Source of the DNA: Promethearchaeota archaeon
Lineage (GTDB): Archaea > Asgardarchaeota > Lokiarchaeia > Sigynarchaeales > SOKP01
NCBI GenBank assembly: GCA_016839845.1
Contig: JAEOTL010000240.1
Span: 1-27,471, forward strand
DNA: 27,471 nucleotides
Reading direction: 5' to 3'
Within the stretch, counting starts at the first letter, position 1, and the number at the start of each line of letters is the position of its first letter. Under the pieces are notes generated by a model. That model was not told the DNA's origin. It saw only the letters and a list, made by a program, of their open reading frames with translations, and did no database searches. Shown here piece by piece: positions 1-8,583 of this stretch. Position numbers and translations under genes: made by a program.

Positions 1-330
1 ATTTCAGATATTAGTGCAGATGAGTTATACAAAAGATTGGATACTGAAGATGAACCCCCACTTTTACTTGATGTTCGAACACCTCAAGAATATTATGGAG
101 GACATATTAAAAATTCGAGGCTAATTCCACTGGGGGAGCTTCTAAATGACCCAGAAGTAATAGATGATTATAAGGATAAAGAAATTATAACAATCTGCCA
201 TTCAGGTTCACGTTCTATGATGGCTGCTCAAATATTAGCTCGGGTAGGATTTAAAGATATCCGGAACTTAACTCGCGGAATGATGCTGTGGCATCGTAGT
301 GGTTATCCTGTGAAAAGAGGTAAGAATTAA
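1..330 (+). CDS. Rhodanese-domain protein (5' end cut by window edge)
   Basis: Single rhodanese homology domain, a sulfurtransferase fold that carries sulfur on a catalytic cysteine. The reading frame is open from base 1, so the gene starts upstream of the window; a TTG at 37 is inside the domain and is not a convincing start, because in-frame codons before it (ISADELYKRL) look like the usual first rhodanese strand and helix. Visible signatures are LLLDVRTPQEYYGGHI, the typical N-terminal CH2A motif, and the active-site loop ICHSGSRS with the catalytic Cys followed by the Gly-x-Arg-Ser anion cradle. It ends shortly after the LTRGMMLWHRSGYPV segment, as single-domain rhodaneses do. It precedes rubrerythrin and desulfoferrodoxin with a 153-base gap, so a separate promoter is likely. 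The physiological sulfur donor cannot be read from the sequence. Confidence 0.9.
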   Translation: MSDISADELYKRLDTEDEPPLLLDVRTPQEYYGGHIKNSRLIPLGELLNDPEVIDDYKDKEIITICHSGSRSMMAAQILARVGFKDIRNLTRGMMLWHRSGYPVKRGKN

Positions 331-464
331 AGTTTCCAAACTCTTATTCGTTTTTGTTTTATTATCCTTTGTTATCTTTATTTTATAGGCACAAAAATTA
401 AAATTTGGGTGAAATAATTTAAATCCAAAAACATTCATTTAAATCGCAATTTCCAATTAAAAAA

Positions 465-470
465 GGAGGT
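465..470 (+). promoter_or_regulatory. Strong Shine-Dalgarno site of rubrerythrin
   Basis: GGAGGT lies 13 bases before the ATG at 484 in an A-rich leader. It is among the best matches to the archaeal anti-SD in the window and fixes the rubrerythrin start. The spacing is longer than usual. The 153-base gap upstream contains several TTTAAA-type TATA-like stretches (for example near 417-424 and 436-443) but no single convincing promoter. Confidence 0.6.
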
Positions 471-483
471 TAAAAAAAAAACA

Positions 484-1074
484 ATGAAAGATACACCTAA
501 AAAATTATTTACCGCATATGTGGGAGAAAGTCAAGCTCGTAATCGCTATACTTTCTTTTCTAAGATCGCCAAAAAAGAAGGGTATGCCTTTATTTCTGAG
601 ATTTTTTTAGAAACAGCTAACCAAGAGAAAGAACATGGAAGCTGGTTTTATAAAATGCTTCAAAATTTCAAGAAGGAAGAAAATTTTGATGAAATGAAAG
701 TGCTTCCTGATGCGGATTTTCCAACAACCTATGGGAACACAATTGAAAATTTAAAATCTGCTGTAGCAGGAGAGGATATGGAATGGCAAACACTGTATCC
801 AGATATAGCTGAAACAGCAGAAAAAGAAGGTTATTCTGACATTACCGCAAGAGTACTGGCTATTATGGTTGCTGAAAAACATCATTCTGAGAGATATGGA
901 AAGCTTTTAAAATTAGTTGACGATGATATCTTTTTCAAACGTGGGGAGAAAATAGTGTGGATATGCATGGAATGTGGTTATGAAGTAGAGATGGATGAAT
1001 TGCCAGAAAATTTCACATGTCCATCGTGTGATCACCCCAGAGCATACTACAAAAAGAAATCTGAAGATTTCTAA
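484..1074 (+). CDS. rbr: Rubrerythrin
   Basis: Non-haem diiron peroxidase of the cytoplasm that reduces H2O2 to water with electrons delivered through its own rubredoxin-like site. The first ~145 residues form the ferritin-like four-helix bundle: the first Glu ligand is in GESQARNRY (E15), the first ExxH is E48-K-E-H51, an acidic helix GEDMEW (97-101) supplies another ligand, and a second Exx(H)H is E131-K-H-H134. The C-terminal domain has the FeS4 knuckles C161-x2-C164-G and C179-P-x-C182 followed by HPRAYY, the standard rubrerythrin ending. Length (196 aa) is typical of the classical type. It is followed 86 bases later by desulfoferrodoxin, forming a superoxide-to-peroxide-to-water pair. 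Electrons probably come from the rubredoxins and the NAD(P)H:rubredoxin oxidoreductase encoded further on in this window. Confidence 0.96.
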   Translation: MKDTPKKLFTAYVGESQARNRYTFFSKIAKKEGYAFISEIFLETANQEKEHGSWFYKMLQNFKKEENFDEMKVLPDADFPTTYGNTIENLKSAVAGEDMEWQTLYPDIAETAEKEGYSDITARVLAIMVAEKHHSERYGKLLKLVDDDIFFKRGEKIVWICMECGYEVEMDELPENFTCPSCDHPRAYYKKKSEDF

Positions 1075-1160
1075 ACAAAATATATAATTTAAAATCAAAA
1101 TTTTTAAAAATTAGAGTAAATGATTTAAAAAACAACAGAAATGGAATCTGTGAACTTAGT

Positions 1161-1553
1161 ATGAAACAGAAAGAAATTTGGAAATGTAATATATGTGGAA
1201 AAGTAATTGAAATTCTACACCCTGCCGCTCCCGAAACCATATGCTGCGGACAACCAATGGTTTTAATGGAGGAAAAGACTGCAGATTGGAAAGGAGAAAA
1301 GCATGTACCTAAAATCACTATTGATGGTAATAAGGTTACTGTGGATGTTGGTATTTCTATGGGAACTCCCCATCCAATGACAGATGAGCATTATATCATG
1401 TGGATTGAATTAATCTGCAAGGATAATTGTTATAAAAGGCAGATGTTAAGTCCTGGTATGGAACCTAAAGCTATATTTACAGTATCGGATACTAATGGCT
1501 TAGTAGCGCGCGAATACTGCAACCTTCATGGGTTATGGAAAGGGACAGAATAA
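1161..1553 (+). CDS. dfx: Desulfoferrodoxin (superoxide reductase)
   Basis: Reduces superoxide to H2O2 without making O2. The N-terminal desulforedoxin domain has all four Cys ligands, C9-x2-C12 and the adjacent pair C28-C29, so this is the two-iron form. The catalytic neelaredoxin domain keeps the E46-K47-H48 motif and the other ligands of the Fe(His)4Cys centre: H71 and H77 in the GTPHPMTDEHYI stretch, and C120 and H123 in YCNLHGLW. Length (130 aa) is normal. There is no clear Shine-Dalgarno before the ATG. The gene follows rubrerythrin on the same strand with an 86-base spacer and is closed by a long oligo-T stretch, so the two genes may be co-transcribed. The peroxide it makes is the substrate of rubrerythrin. 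Confidence 0.97.
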   Translation: MKQKEIWKCNICGKVIEILHPAAPETICCGQPMVLMEEKTADWKGEKHVPKITIDGNKVTVDVGISMGTPHPMTDEHYIMWIELICKDNCYKRQMLSPGMEPKAIFTVSDTNGLVAREYCNLHGLWKGTE

Positions 1554-1567
1554 ACTAAGTCTCCCAC

Positions 1568-1587
1568 TTTTTTTTTATTATTTTTTA
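1568..1587 (+). terminator. Oligo-T terminator after desulfoferrodoxin
   Basis: Nine T residues (1568-1576), a short spacer and six more T residues follow the stop codon at 1553. This matches the U-rich transcript ends typical of archaea. No stem-loop is seen. Confidence 0.5.
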
Positions 1588-1685
1588 ATATTGAATAACG
1601 AAATTTTAAGATGATTAAGAATTACAGATATTGAATTGATTTGAGATAAAATTATTGAGATAAAATTATCTAGCTAACCGAGACC

Positions 1686-3038
1686 ATGAATATTCCCTTA
1701 CAAATATTTGTAGTTGCTTGTTTTGGGGTTGTTATAATTGCTTTATTTCGGGAGAAAACAGATTTTTTAACCTACACTGTTGCTGCTATGTTAGCTGCCG
1801 CAGTTGCCACATTCCTGTTCTCTCCAACCCCATTTGATATTGATGAATTTATTCTTGCCATAGATTGGCCGATTATCTTTTTCTTAATATCACTCTTCAC
1901 AATAGTGGTTATTTTGGAGGAACAACTAATCTTCCAGGAAGTAGCCCTGAGAATTACAAAAAAATTTAGTACTAACACTCGCAAATTTTTTTGGGTAATT
2001 TGTTTAATTTCTACCTTTAGTGCTGCCTTTATTGAGGATGTTTCAGTCGCTATTATATTTATCCCTATGATTATAAGTACAAGTGAAAAAATGAAAATTA
2101 ATCCTACCCCTATACTTTTAGGAATGACGATCTGTATTAATCTAGCTTCAACTTTGACCCCTTTTGGATCGGCGCAGAGTATTTTAATAGCAAATAGGTT
2201 CAATCTCTCAACTAGTTGGTTTTTCACGAATTTAGTGATCTATTTCATTATTGGCACCTTTATCACTCTTTATCTCTTAGATAGATTTGTTCTTAAAAAG
2301 AATCTAAACGAAATTTGGATTCCTCATTGCGAAGAAAATGAGGAACCCTTAGAAACTCAACATCTAGAAGAACATGAATTAATAATCCTAGAAGATCCTA
2401 TTAATCCTAAAGTATTTTACCGTAATCTAGTTGCATTAGGGATTTTTTTCATATTACTCATAACAATTCCAAATATTTTATTTGTTGGGCTTTTAGGAAT
2501 GTTAGTATTCGTATTTATTAATCCCCGTCGCGAGAATGGGAGAAAGAAGCCGGATGTTTCATATTATTTTACCAAAGTTGATTTTAAATTGCCATTCTTC
2601 TTCATAAGTCTTTTTGTTCTTGTGTTCTGTTTCGAAAAAGTAGGACTCATCGAGATTTTGGGGGAGTTTGTTTTAAATATAGCTCCTACTGATCTATTCT
2701 TACTCTGCACAATTATCCTGGTATTAACCTCTATTCTCTCAGGATTCCTAGACAATGTCCCAGTGACCGTTCTTTTCATTCCTATTATACAAATTCTGAT
2801 GACTTCAGGGTTTTCATCAGTCCCCTTATTGATTGCATTCATTCTTGGAATTAACTTAGGCGGGAATTTCTTACCTCAGGGTTCTGCTGCTGATATGATG
2901 ACCCTCGATTTATCAAGGAAGTATTGCGTAGAAGGGATGAATTATAGGAAGTTGTTAAAGATTGGGGGATTATTTGCCTTATTACATATAATATTGGGAA
3001 TAGGCTATCTGGCAGTTATAATTTTTATATTCTTTTAG
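1686..3038 (+). CDS. ArsB/NhaD-type ion permease
   Basis: Polytopic membrane protein of the ion transporter superfamily that includes ArsB (arsenite), NhaD (Na+/H+) and CitM. About 11-12 hydrophobic segments are visible. The family's two inverted halves are recognisable: the first carries FIEDVSVAIIFIPMI followed by ICINLASTLTPFGSAQ, and the second carries FLDNVPVTVLFIPII followed by LGINLGGNFLPQGSAA. These paired D-N/D-V-P and N-x-G/T-P-x-G-S segments form the substrate site. A charged cytoplasmic loop (about residues 210-245, rich in Glu) separates the halves, a usual feature. The substrate cannot be assigned from sequence; there is no arsC-like gene nearby, so arsenite is not supported by context. 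It ends 40 bases before a HAD phosphatase gene and may be co-transcribed with it. Confidence 0.88.
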   Translation: MNIPLQIFVVACFGVVIIALFREKTDFLTYTVAAMLAAAVATFLFSPTPFDIDEFILAIDWPIIFFLISLFTIVVILEEQLIFQEVALRITKKFSTNTRKFFWVICLISTFSAAFIEDVSVAIIFIPMIISTSEKMKINPTPILLGMTICINLASTLTPFGSAQSILIANRFNLSTSWFFTNLVIYFIIGTFITLYLLDRFVLKKNLNEIWIPHCEENEEPLETQHLEEHELIILEDPINPKVFYRNLVALGIFFILLITIPNILFVGLLGMLVFVFINPRRENGRKKPDVSYYFTKVDFKLPFFFISLFVLVFCFEKVGLIEILGEFVLNIAPTDLFLLCTIILVLTSILSGFLDNVPVTVLFIPIIQILMTSGFSSVPLLIAFILGINLGGNFLPQGSAADMMTLDLSRKYCVEGMNYRKLLKIGGLFALLHIILGIGYLAVIIFIFF

Positions 3039-3078
3039 AAAGGTAAGAAGGATCGAGAAAAAGGAGTAAAATAAATAT

Positions 3079-3624
3079 ATGAAGAAACGTAAGGCAATAA
3101 TATTCGATCGAGATGGGACTTTAATTGAAGATAAGAATTATGCTTACAAAATTGAAGATCTAGAACTTCTTCCAGGGGTAATAGAAGGTTTAAAACTTCT
3201 TCAAAAAGAGTTCCTATTTTTTATTGTAACCAATCAATCGGGAATAGGCAGGGGGTATTATTCAGTTGAAGATTTTCATACATTCAACAATTATCTAATC
3301 ATGATACTTAAAAACGAAAATATTGAAATACTTAAAACATACTTTTGTCCACATAAAAAGGAAGACGGATGCGATTGTAGAAAACCAAAAACAAAATTCA
3401 TTGATAAGATCATAAGTGAATATGATGTTGACATCAAAGAATGTTGGATGATTGGCGATCATCCCTCTGATATCCAATTTGGGATTAAAGCGGGTTGCAA
3501 AACAGCTTTTCTTACTACTGGGCATGGTGAAAAACACACAAATGACTTGGAAATTCTTGCTATTAAACCCACAGTAATCTCTAATGATTTTTTATCAGTA
3601 GCTAAACAAATTTTGAATTTCTAA
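3079..3624 (+). CDS. HAD-family phosphatase, GmhB/HisB-N type
   Basis: Haloacid-dehalogenase-fold phosphatase of the histidinol-phosphate / D,D-heptose-1,7-bisphosphate phosphatase branch. Motif I is FDRDGTL with nucleophile D10 and acid D12; motif II is the Thr/Asn of VTNQSGIGRG (51-59); the motif III Lys is in CRKPK (102-104); motif IV is GDHPSD (D127, D131). The branch-specific zinc loop is complete: C90-x-H92, then C98-x-C100. Length (181 aa) matches GmhB. No heptose or histidine biosynthesis genes lie nearby, so the substrate is left open; a sugar bisphosphate is most likely by family. The start ATG has an AGGAG-like stretch a few bases upstream (around 3061-3066). Confidence 0.92.
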   Translation: MKKRKAIIFDRDGTLIEDKNYAYKIEDLELLPGVIEGLKLLQKEFLFFIVTNQSGIGRGYYSVEDFHTFNNYLIMILKNENIEILKTYFCPHKKEDGCDCRKPKTKFIDKIISEYDVDIKECWMIGDHPSDIQFGIKAGCKTAFLTTGHGEKHTNDLEILAIKPTVISNDFLSVAKQILNF

Positions 3625-3715
3625 TATTTTCCCTATGATGTTAAGCGATTATTTTAATAACATAATTATCTTTTAATCATTTAATAAAATAGGTATGAAT
3701 ATATTTTAGATTCTC

Positions 3716-4204
3716 ATGTATTACAAGAAATTAAATAATGCAGCTATGTGGGACAAGATTCAAAAACTTAGAAAGCTTATCAGATTGGTGACTAATTTTA
3801 ATGAAAGAACATGCTGGATATGTAAGAAAGAATTGAATATCTATGATTTTTTAAGCGATAATGTGGGATTAGAACCAGTATATATCTTAAAACTATGGCA
3901 AACACCTATTTTAGAATTCCATTGCTGTGAATGTTTTAAGGATCTTAAAATAGGTGAGCTCAAAAAAATAGAGCAGGAATTACCGACAAGAATATGTTTG
4001 AATTGTAATGCTTTAATGGATATATATAAGTTTAGTAAATTTCATAATTACTTGAAAATTCATGAGTTAAAACAATTGTGGTTAGATAATAAATTCAGAA
4101 TCTTTTGTGATAATCTCTGTAAGCGGAAATATTACAAAACGTATTATGATTTTCTTAATAAAAAGAAAATGAAGAAGTATAAAGATTTAAACAAAAATCA
4201 ATAA
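3716..4204 (+). CDS. Unknown protein with a duplicated Cys/Trp (zinc-knuckle-like) module
   Basis: I do not recognise this family. The 162-residue basic protein contains two copies of one module in strict register. Copy 1: C33-x2-C36, then I42-Y43-x-F45, L60-W61, C70-x2-C73. Copy 2: C94-x2-C97, then I103-Y104-x-F106, L121-W122, C131-x3-C135. The distances from the second Cys to the Trp (25 residues) and to the third Cys (34 residues) are identical in both copies, so this is an internal duplication. Each copy would supply four Cys for a zinc site. An extra Cys (C71) sits in copy 1. The N-terminal ~30 residues are helical and Lys/Arg-rich and the C-terminus is very basic, which would fit nucleic-acid binding, but that is inference. 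The gene converges on the next one with only two bases between the stop codons. Confidence 0.75.
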   Translation: MYYKKLNNAAMWDKIQKLRKLIRLVTNFNERTCWICKKELNIYDFLSDNVGLEPVYILKLWQTPILEFHCCECFKDLKIGELKKIEQELPTRICLNCNALMDIYKFSKFHNYLKIHELKQLWLDNKFRIFCDNLCKRKYYKTYYDFLNKKKMKKYKDLNKNQ

Positions 4205-4206
4205 TT

Positions 4207-5694
4207 TTAGGATTGCTGTCTTTCTTGGTATTCTTTTCTTCTTTGCTCATGCATTTTTTGAACTTCTTTTTTCATTTCTTCTACAACTTTTCCAGTTAAT
4301 GGGTAATACTTTACCCATATAATCAAGCCAATTAAACATGCTATTCCCGGTACAAGAGTCATACTCATGTTAACACCCAAAAAAGCCATAGCAATTCCCT
4401 TCGTCGCATCTAATCTCCCTAAAGCATCTACATAAATTAAGCCAAAAGCAGTCATCAAGGCTGGAGGGACGGCTAAAGCTACACTAATCATCGGTTTACT
4501 TAGTAGTGGACCCACACCCGCATAAAGTCCTTCTCTCCGTTCTCCAGACACTTTCCAGTAATCATAATCTATTGTGTCTGCTCGCATTGGATTATGTTGA
4601 ATAAAATCACCTGCAAAGCCGAGGAAAAAAATTGAAAATCCAATTGAAACAAAAATCCAATTATTTAAGAGTCCCGCAAAAAAACTAATAAAACTCCCTA
4701 TAGTTAACATCCCAAGAAAATACGTTATTGAAGCTTTTGTTGATACCTTTGAAGCAATTCTCAGAATAAGTGGTATTGAAATTATTAAGCAGATTATAGG
4801 CCCAATCCAAAAAATGATTATATTAATTCCCTCCAGTTGATTAAGAACCCAAGTGAAGTAAAAGGGCAAGCTCACCATTACCATATTAATTAGAAATACA
4901 GAAATCCCGTCATAAATTACATAAACTCTAAAAGAAGGATTTTTAAATGCGAGTTTTATTGATTTGAGCAAAGGGGTTTTTTCATCAGGAATATGTTCAC
5001 TGTACTCGCGAACATATTTTGATAAGATTAAATACGGAAAAATTCCAAAGATGGCTATGATTACTACTAAAATTTGAAATTGTGCTATCGATTCCGTGGT
5101 TGGATTTGCTAAGTATATAACAGGGATAATAAATCCTATAATTATTGCAGGTAACATAAAAATAGTACTTAACAATTGTATTTTTTCACGTTCCCGTTGA
5201 TTTAGAGTCATTTGAGGGAGCAATGCAACATGAGCACAGAGAACTAGTGTAAATAATGTATCATATGCAAGCTGAGAAACAAGGTACCAGATAAAAAGCC
5301 AAATTTGAATTGAAAGCTCTGATGTTTGGCCTCTCCAGGCAGTTGGCGGAAAGAATACTAGTGCAAAACATAAACTAAAAAGAGGAGCACCAAATTTAAT
5401 GTAGGGAATATATCTTTGAAATTCTCCCTTTTTCTTGTTATAGTATCGTGTATTGCCAATTTTATTCCCAAAAATTGGATCGTTTACTATATTCCAGATT
5501 GCATATATAATCTGGGCAATTGTTATCCATATGTTTAATAATCCCATCCAAGCAAAATAAAAAGATTGAATTACACCCATAACTCCGCCATAGAACGTAC
5601 CTGGCATATTCCCAAAACCATATGCCAGTTTTTCCTTCAAAGGAACAATTTCAGAGAGATCATTTTCCAAAGGTTTTTTGTGTTTAGAGCTCAT
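4207..5694 (-). CDS. GPH-family (MelB-like) sugar:cation symporter
   Basis: Twelve-helix major facilitator of the glycoside-pentoside-hexuronide branch, expected to import a sugar or glycoside with H+ or Na+. Supporting features: the WNIVNDPIFGNKIGN motif in the second helix region (the family's N-D-P signature), the LPQMTLNQREREKI loop between helices 4 and 5 (family L-P-E-M-T-x-D/N-x-x-E/D-R), and the central loop YVREYSEHIPDEKTPLLKSIKLAFKNPSFR joining the two halves. A MRADTIDYDYW segment in the C-terminal half matches the M-x-x-D-x-x-D-Y-x stretch of the family. The C-terminus is a charged, Lys/Glu-rich coil (about 470-495). Length (495 aa) is normal. It is transcribed alone, with an oligo-T stretch of the neighbouring FprA operon upstream. 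Substrate unknown. Confidence 0.9.
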   Translation of the reverse strand: MSSKHKKPLENDLSEIVPLKEKLAYGFGNMPGTFYGGVMGVIQSFYFAWMGLLNIWITIAQIIYAIWNIVNDPIFGNKIGNTRYYNKKKGEFQRYIPYIKFGAPLFSLCFALVFFPPTAWRGQTSELSIQIWLFIWYLVSQLAYDTLFTLVLCAHVALLPQMTLNQREREKIQLLSTIFMLPAIIIGFIIPVIYLANPTTESIAQFQILVVIIAIFGIFPYLILSKYVREYSEHIPDEKTPLLKSIKLAFKNPSFRVYVIYDGISVFLINMVMVSLPFYFTWVLNQLEGINIIIFWIGPIICLIISIPLILRIASKVSTKASITYFLGMLTIGSFISFFAGLLNNWIFVSIGFSIFFLGFAGDFIQHNPMRADTIDYDYWKVSGERREGLYAGVGPLLSKPMISVALAVPPALMTAFGLIYVDALGRLDATKGIAMAFLGVNMSMTLVPGIACLIGLIIWVKYYPLTGKVVEEMKKEVQKMHEQRRKEYQERQQS

Positions 5695-5786
5695 ATAAAA
5701 TTTCCTCTAATTCATGTAAATAAGTAAACTGTGGTAATTTCAAAAATAATAGAATACTACTAAATATTTTGAAAAAGGAAAAACCT

Positions 5787-5795
5787 AAAAAAAAA
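5787..5795 (-). terminator. Oligo-T terminator after the FprA / acyl-CoA dehydrogenase operon
   Basis: Nine consecutive A on the plus strand, T on the transcript strand, begin 23 bases after the stop codon of the acyl-CoA dehydrogenase. This fits an archaeal U-tract terminator and separates the operon from the downstream transporter. Confidence 0.5.
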
Positions 5796-5817
5796 GAAGA
5801 AAATTACACTTGTACTT

Positions 5818-7215
5818 TTAAATTTTAGTGAATTTACTTTTTTCAGCCCCACAAACAGGACAGTGCCAATCTGATGGAAGATCTGTAAATGATGTTCCTG
5901 GAGCAATGCCACTATCAGGATCTCCTTTAACTGGATCATAGACAAAACCGCAGACTTGACATTTATATTTTCCCCCTAGCTCCTCACTTGATTTCAATAC
6001 TTTTTCAATTACTTCCTTTTCATCAACTTGAATTTCTTCTCTAGGGAGTTCAAATAAGTTGGGCATCGCATGTTCGTATTGTTTTAATACAAATCGAGAA
6101 ATCACAATTCTTTGAATTTCTGAAGTTCCTTCATAGATTTGGAATAATTTGGCATCTCTAAATAATTTCTCAACCGGAAAGGTTCTAATGTATCCATAGC
6201 CCCCAAAAATTTGAATTGCTTCAGTAGTCACTTGCATTGCAACATCAGAAGCAAAAGCTTTTGCAATCGATGAGGCAATATTATTATCTACTCCTTGATC
6301 ACCTAACCAAGCGGCTTTATGCGTAAGTAATCTTGCCGCTTCAATATCTTTATACATATTGGCTATTTTGAACTGAATAGCTTGGTAGTTCGAGATGGGT
6401 CTTCCAAATGTTTTTCTTTTAAGAGCGTAATCAATAGAATACTCCATTGCTGATCTTGCAGTTCCTACTGCAAATGCAGCAACTGGGGGTCTAGTAGCTT
6501 GAAAAGTCTGCATAGCAACGAGAAAACCTCTTCCTGGTTTAGCGAGAACATTTTCCTTAGGGATCCTTACACCCTTTAAGACCACTGAGCATGTATTTGA
6601 TGCCCTCTGTCCTAATTTAGGGATATGATGACCCCTTGACACACCTTCATAATCAGTCGGTACAATGAATCCAGCAATCCCACGATGCTTTTGTTCTGGA
6701 TCCACTGTCGCGAACACAGAAATATAATCTGCATATCCTGCGTTGGTAATCCAGTATTTCGTCCCATTTAAAATAAATTCATCCCCATCTTCTTCTGCTC
6801 TACATTGCATTCCCGCTACATCAGAACCCATTCCAGGTTCCGAGGTAGCAAATGAGATCAATTTTTGGTTCTTCGTTATATCAGTTAATACCCTTTCTTT
6901 TTGCTCTTTATTTCCACCTATGACAATTGGAGCTGCCCCTAAATCATTATCAAATATCGAAGTGGCAATTCCTGGACAAGCAGCAGCTATTTCCTCTACG
7001 ACAATGACAGATTCCATAATACCAAGTCCTTGCCCACCGTATTCTTTTGGAATAATTAAATTAGCGAGACCAGCCTTATGAGCTTTTTTTATGATGTCAA
7101 TAGGCATTACTTCAGCTTCATCATAACTGGCAGCAAATGGTAAAATTTCTTCTACAGCAAATTTTCTTGCTTTCTGTTTTAATGCTTTTTGATCGTCTGT
7201 TAGTTCATAGTTCAT
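5818..7215 (-). CDS. Acyl-CoA dehydrogenase fused to a C-terminal rubredoxin domain
   Basis: Residues ~1-380 are a complete FAD acyl-CoA dehydrogenase: the FAD-contacting stretches [12 protein letters not shown] and [10 protein letters not shown], the R-x-T-F-G-R-P-I segment of the C-terminal helices, and the catalytic-base motif YEGTSEIQR. After a ~35-residue Glu-rich linker comes a full rubredoxin domain, with [24 protein letters not shown] and both Cys knuckles. I choose the ATG at 7215 (MNYELT) over the one at 7233, because AGAGGA at 7228-7223 lies seven bases before 7215 and because MNYELTDDQ is the usual family N-terminus. With that start the gene begins four bases after the FprA stop. 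Acyl-CoA dehydrogenases normally pass electrons to ETF; a tethered rubredoxin suggests direct exchange with rubredoxin partners such as the co-transcribed flavodiiron protein. Direction and substrate are not known. Confidence 0.93.
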   Translation of the reverse strand: MNYELTDDQKALKQKARKFAVEEILPFAASYDEAEVMPIDIIKKAHKAGLANLIIPKEYGGQGLGIMESVIVVEEIAAACPGIATSIFDNDLGAAPIVIGGNKEQKERVLTDITKNQKLISFATSEPGMGSDVAGMQCRAEEDGDEFILNGTKYWITNAGYADYISVFATVDPEQKHRGIAGFIVPTDYEGVSRGHHIPKLGQRASNTCSVVLKGVRIPKENVLAKPGRGFLVAMQTFQATRPPVAAFAVGTARSAMEYSIDYALKRKTFGRPISNYQAIQFKIANMYKDIEAARLLTHKAAWLGDQGVDNNIASSIAKAFASDVAMQVTTEAIQIFGGYGYIRTFPVEKLFRDAKLFQIYEGTSEIQRIVISRFVLKQYEHAMPNLFELPREEIQVDEKEVIEKVLKSSEELGGKYKCQVCGFVYDPVKGDPDSGIAPGTSFTDLPSDWHCPVCGAEKSKFTKI

Positions 7216-7219
7216 ATTT

Positions 7220-8422
7220 TTATCCTCTTTCATTCATTTTAGCTATTAGTTTGTCTACAATTTCTTTAAAATTCAATTCGTCTGGTTTCGGGAGATATTT
7301 AATCTTAATGAGCTCATCTAAAACATCTATTTTAGTCTCTTTCATCACTTTTGCAATTTCTGCTGCTGCTTGACCTGACCATCCATAAGATCCAAAAGCT
7401 AACCCAACTTTATTTATCGGTTTTAAACCCTTTTGGTATGATAAATACTCTGCCACAGTGGGATATAAACCATTATTCAATGTCGGACTGCCCATTAAAA
7501 TAGCCCTAGCTTTCATTGCTTCAGTAATAACATCAGAATAATCTGCCGTAGTCAATTTAAACCTTTTCACAGTAATACCTCTATGACTAATTTCATTAGC
7601 TAAAGCTTTAGCAATCTTTTCTGTACTACCCCACATAGAATCATAAACAATAAGAACACTATTCCCCTCAATTTCTCCCGTACACCATTTTGTGTATTTT
7701 TCAACGATTTCAGGAATATGACTACGCCAACAAACTCCATGAGAAGTACAAACAACATCAATAGGTAATGCTCCAACTTTAGGTAATGTTTTTGCTATAA
7801 GTCCAGACAGATGAAGCAATATATTCGCATAATACTTTTCAGCTTCTTGCATTACTTCACATAAATCATTCTCATCATCCCAACGTTTTGAAGTTGCAAA
7901 GTGTTGACCAAATGCATCATTTGAAAATAATACATTTTTACCATTCTCATCTGTCATAAATGAAACCATTGAGTCGGGCCAATGAATCATTGGTATTGGA
8001 ACAAAAGTAAACTTTTTTCCATTCCCAATATCTAGCGTATCTCCTTCCTTTACACCCCTTATCTTATTGAAAGTATCCTCTCCAAGCTCTTGATGATAAT
8101 AGGCTTTAAGTGCCTCAACTCCCTTCTCTGAAGCGATCAATTCAGCATTGGGTAGATGGGGTAAAATAAGTGGAAACGAGCCAGAATGATCCGGTTCTAC
8201 GTGGTTTACAATAAAATAATCAATTTCTGCGGGATCGCAGACAGCTTTTATATTTTTCAAAAAATATTCAAAATACGGTCGCTTCACTGCGTCTATTAAC
8301 ACAGTTTTATCCCCACTCTTCACTATATAAGCATTATAACTGCTTCCTCGATGAGTAGAATAACCATGGAAATTTCTCACTTCCCAGTCCACAAACCCAA
8401 CATAAAATACATCTTTCATCAT
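7220..8422 (-). CDS. fprA: Flavodiiron protein (A-type flavoprotein), O2 reductase
   Basis: Two-domain enzyme that reduces O2 (or NO) to water (or N2O) with rubredoxin or F420H2 as donor. Residues ~1-250 are the metallo-beta-lactamase-like diiron domain with every ligand present: H74-x-E76-x-D78-H79, H147 (MIHWPDS), D169 (FSNDAFG) and H228 (CTSHGVCWR). Residues ~255-400 are a flavodoxin domain with the FMN phosphate loop YDSMWGSTE (260-268) and the later GSYGWSG loop. Length (400 aa) is that of the simple two-domain class, so it needs an external rubredoxin. A stand-alone rubredoxin gene lies 161 bases upstream on the same strand and the rubredoxin-fused acyl-CoA dehydrogenase starts four bases downstream. 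Two adjacent ATG codons (8422 and 8419) are possible starts; no good Shine-Dalgarno sits at normal spacing. Confidence 0.97.
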   Translation of the reverse strand: MMKDVFYVGFVDWEVRNFHGYSTHRGSSYNAYIVKSGDKTVLIDAVKRPYFEYFLKNIKAVCDPAEIDYFIVNHVEPDHSGSFPLILPHLPNAELIASEKGVEALKAYYHQELGEDTFNKIRGVKEGDTLDIGNGKKFTFVPIPMIHWPDSMVSFMTDENGKNVLFSNDAFGQHFATSKRWDDENDLCEVMQEAEKYYANILLHLSGLIAKTLPKVGALPIDVVCTSHGVCWRSHIPEIVEKYTKWCTGEIEGNSVLIVYDSMWGSTEKIAKALANEISHRGITVKRFKLTTADYSDVITEAMKARAILMGSPTLNNGLYPTVAEYLSYQKGLKPINKVGLAFGSYGWSGQAAAEIAKVMKETKIDVLDELIKIKYLPKPDELNFKEIVDKLIAKMNERG

Positions 8423-8583
8423 TTCTAAATGTGTTATTTCAAGTTCACCTTTTTTAAGGATTAATAAGCTATGTTTTAATAGTAATATAATTCAAGTTAA
8501 AAAGTTATATTCTATTGATTATAAAATTTGCTGGAGATTAAAAAATTAAAAAATAAAAATTTAAAATAAGATCTATATTGAGT

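Noticed and set aside
1013..1318. Minus-strand ORF of 101 codons over the desulfoferrodoxin start
   Set aside because: Overlaps the well-supported rubrerythrin and desulfoferrodoxin genes and has no recognisable motif; an antisense shadow.
1772..2842. Minus-strand ORFs inside the ArsB/NhaD-type permease
   Set aside because: Hydrophobic or low-complexity translations opposite membrane helices; shadows of the permease.
7215..7233. ATG at 7233 as start of the acyl-CoA dehydrogenase
   Set aside because: It would overlap the FprA end and place the AGAGGA ribosome site inside the gene; the ATG at 7215 has proper spacing and the standard N-terminus.
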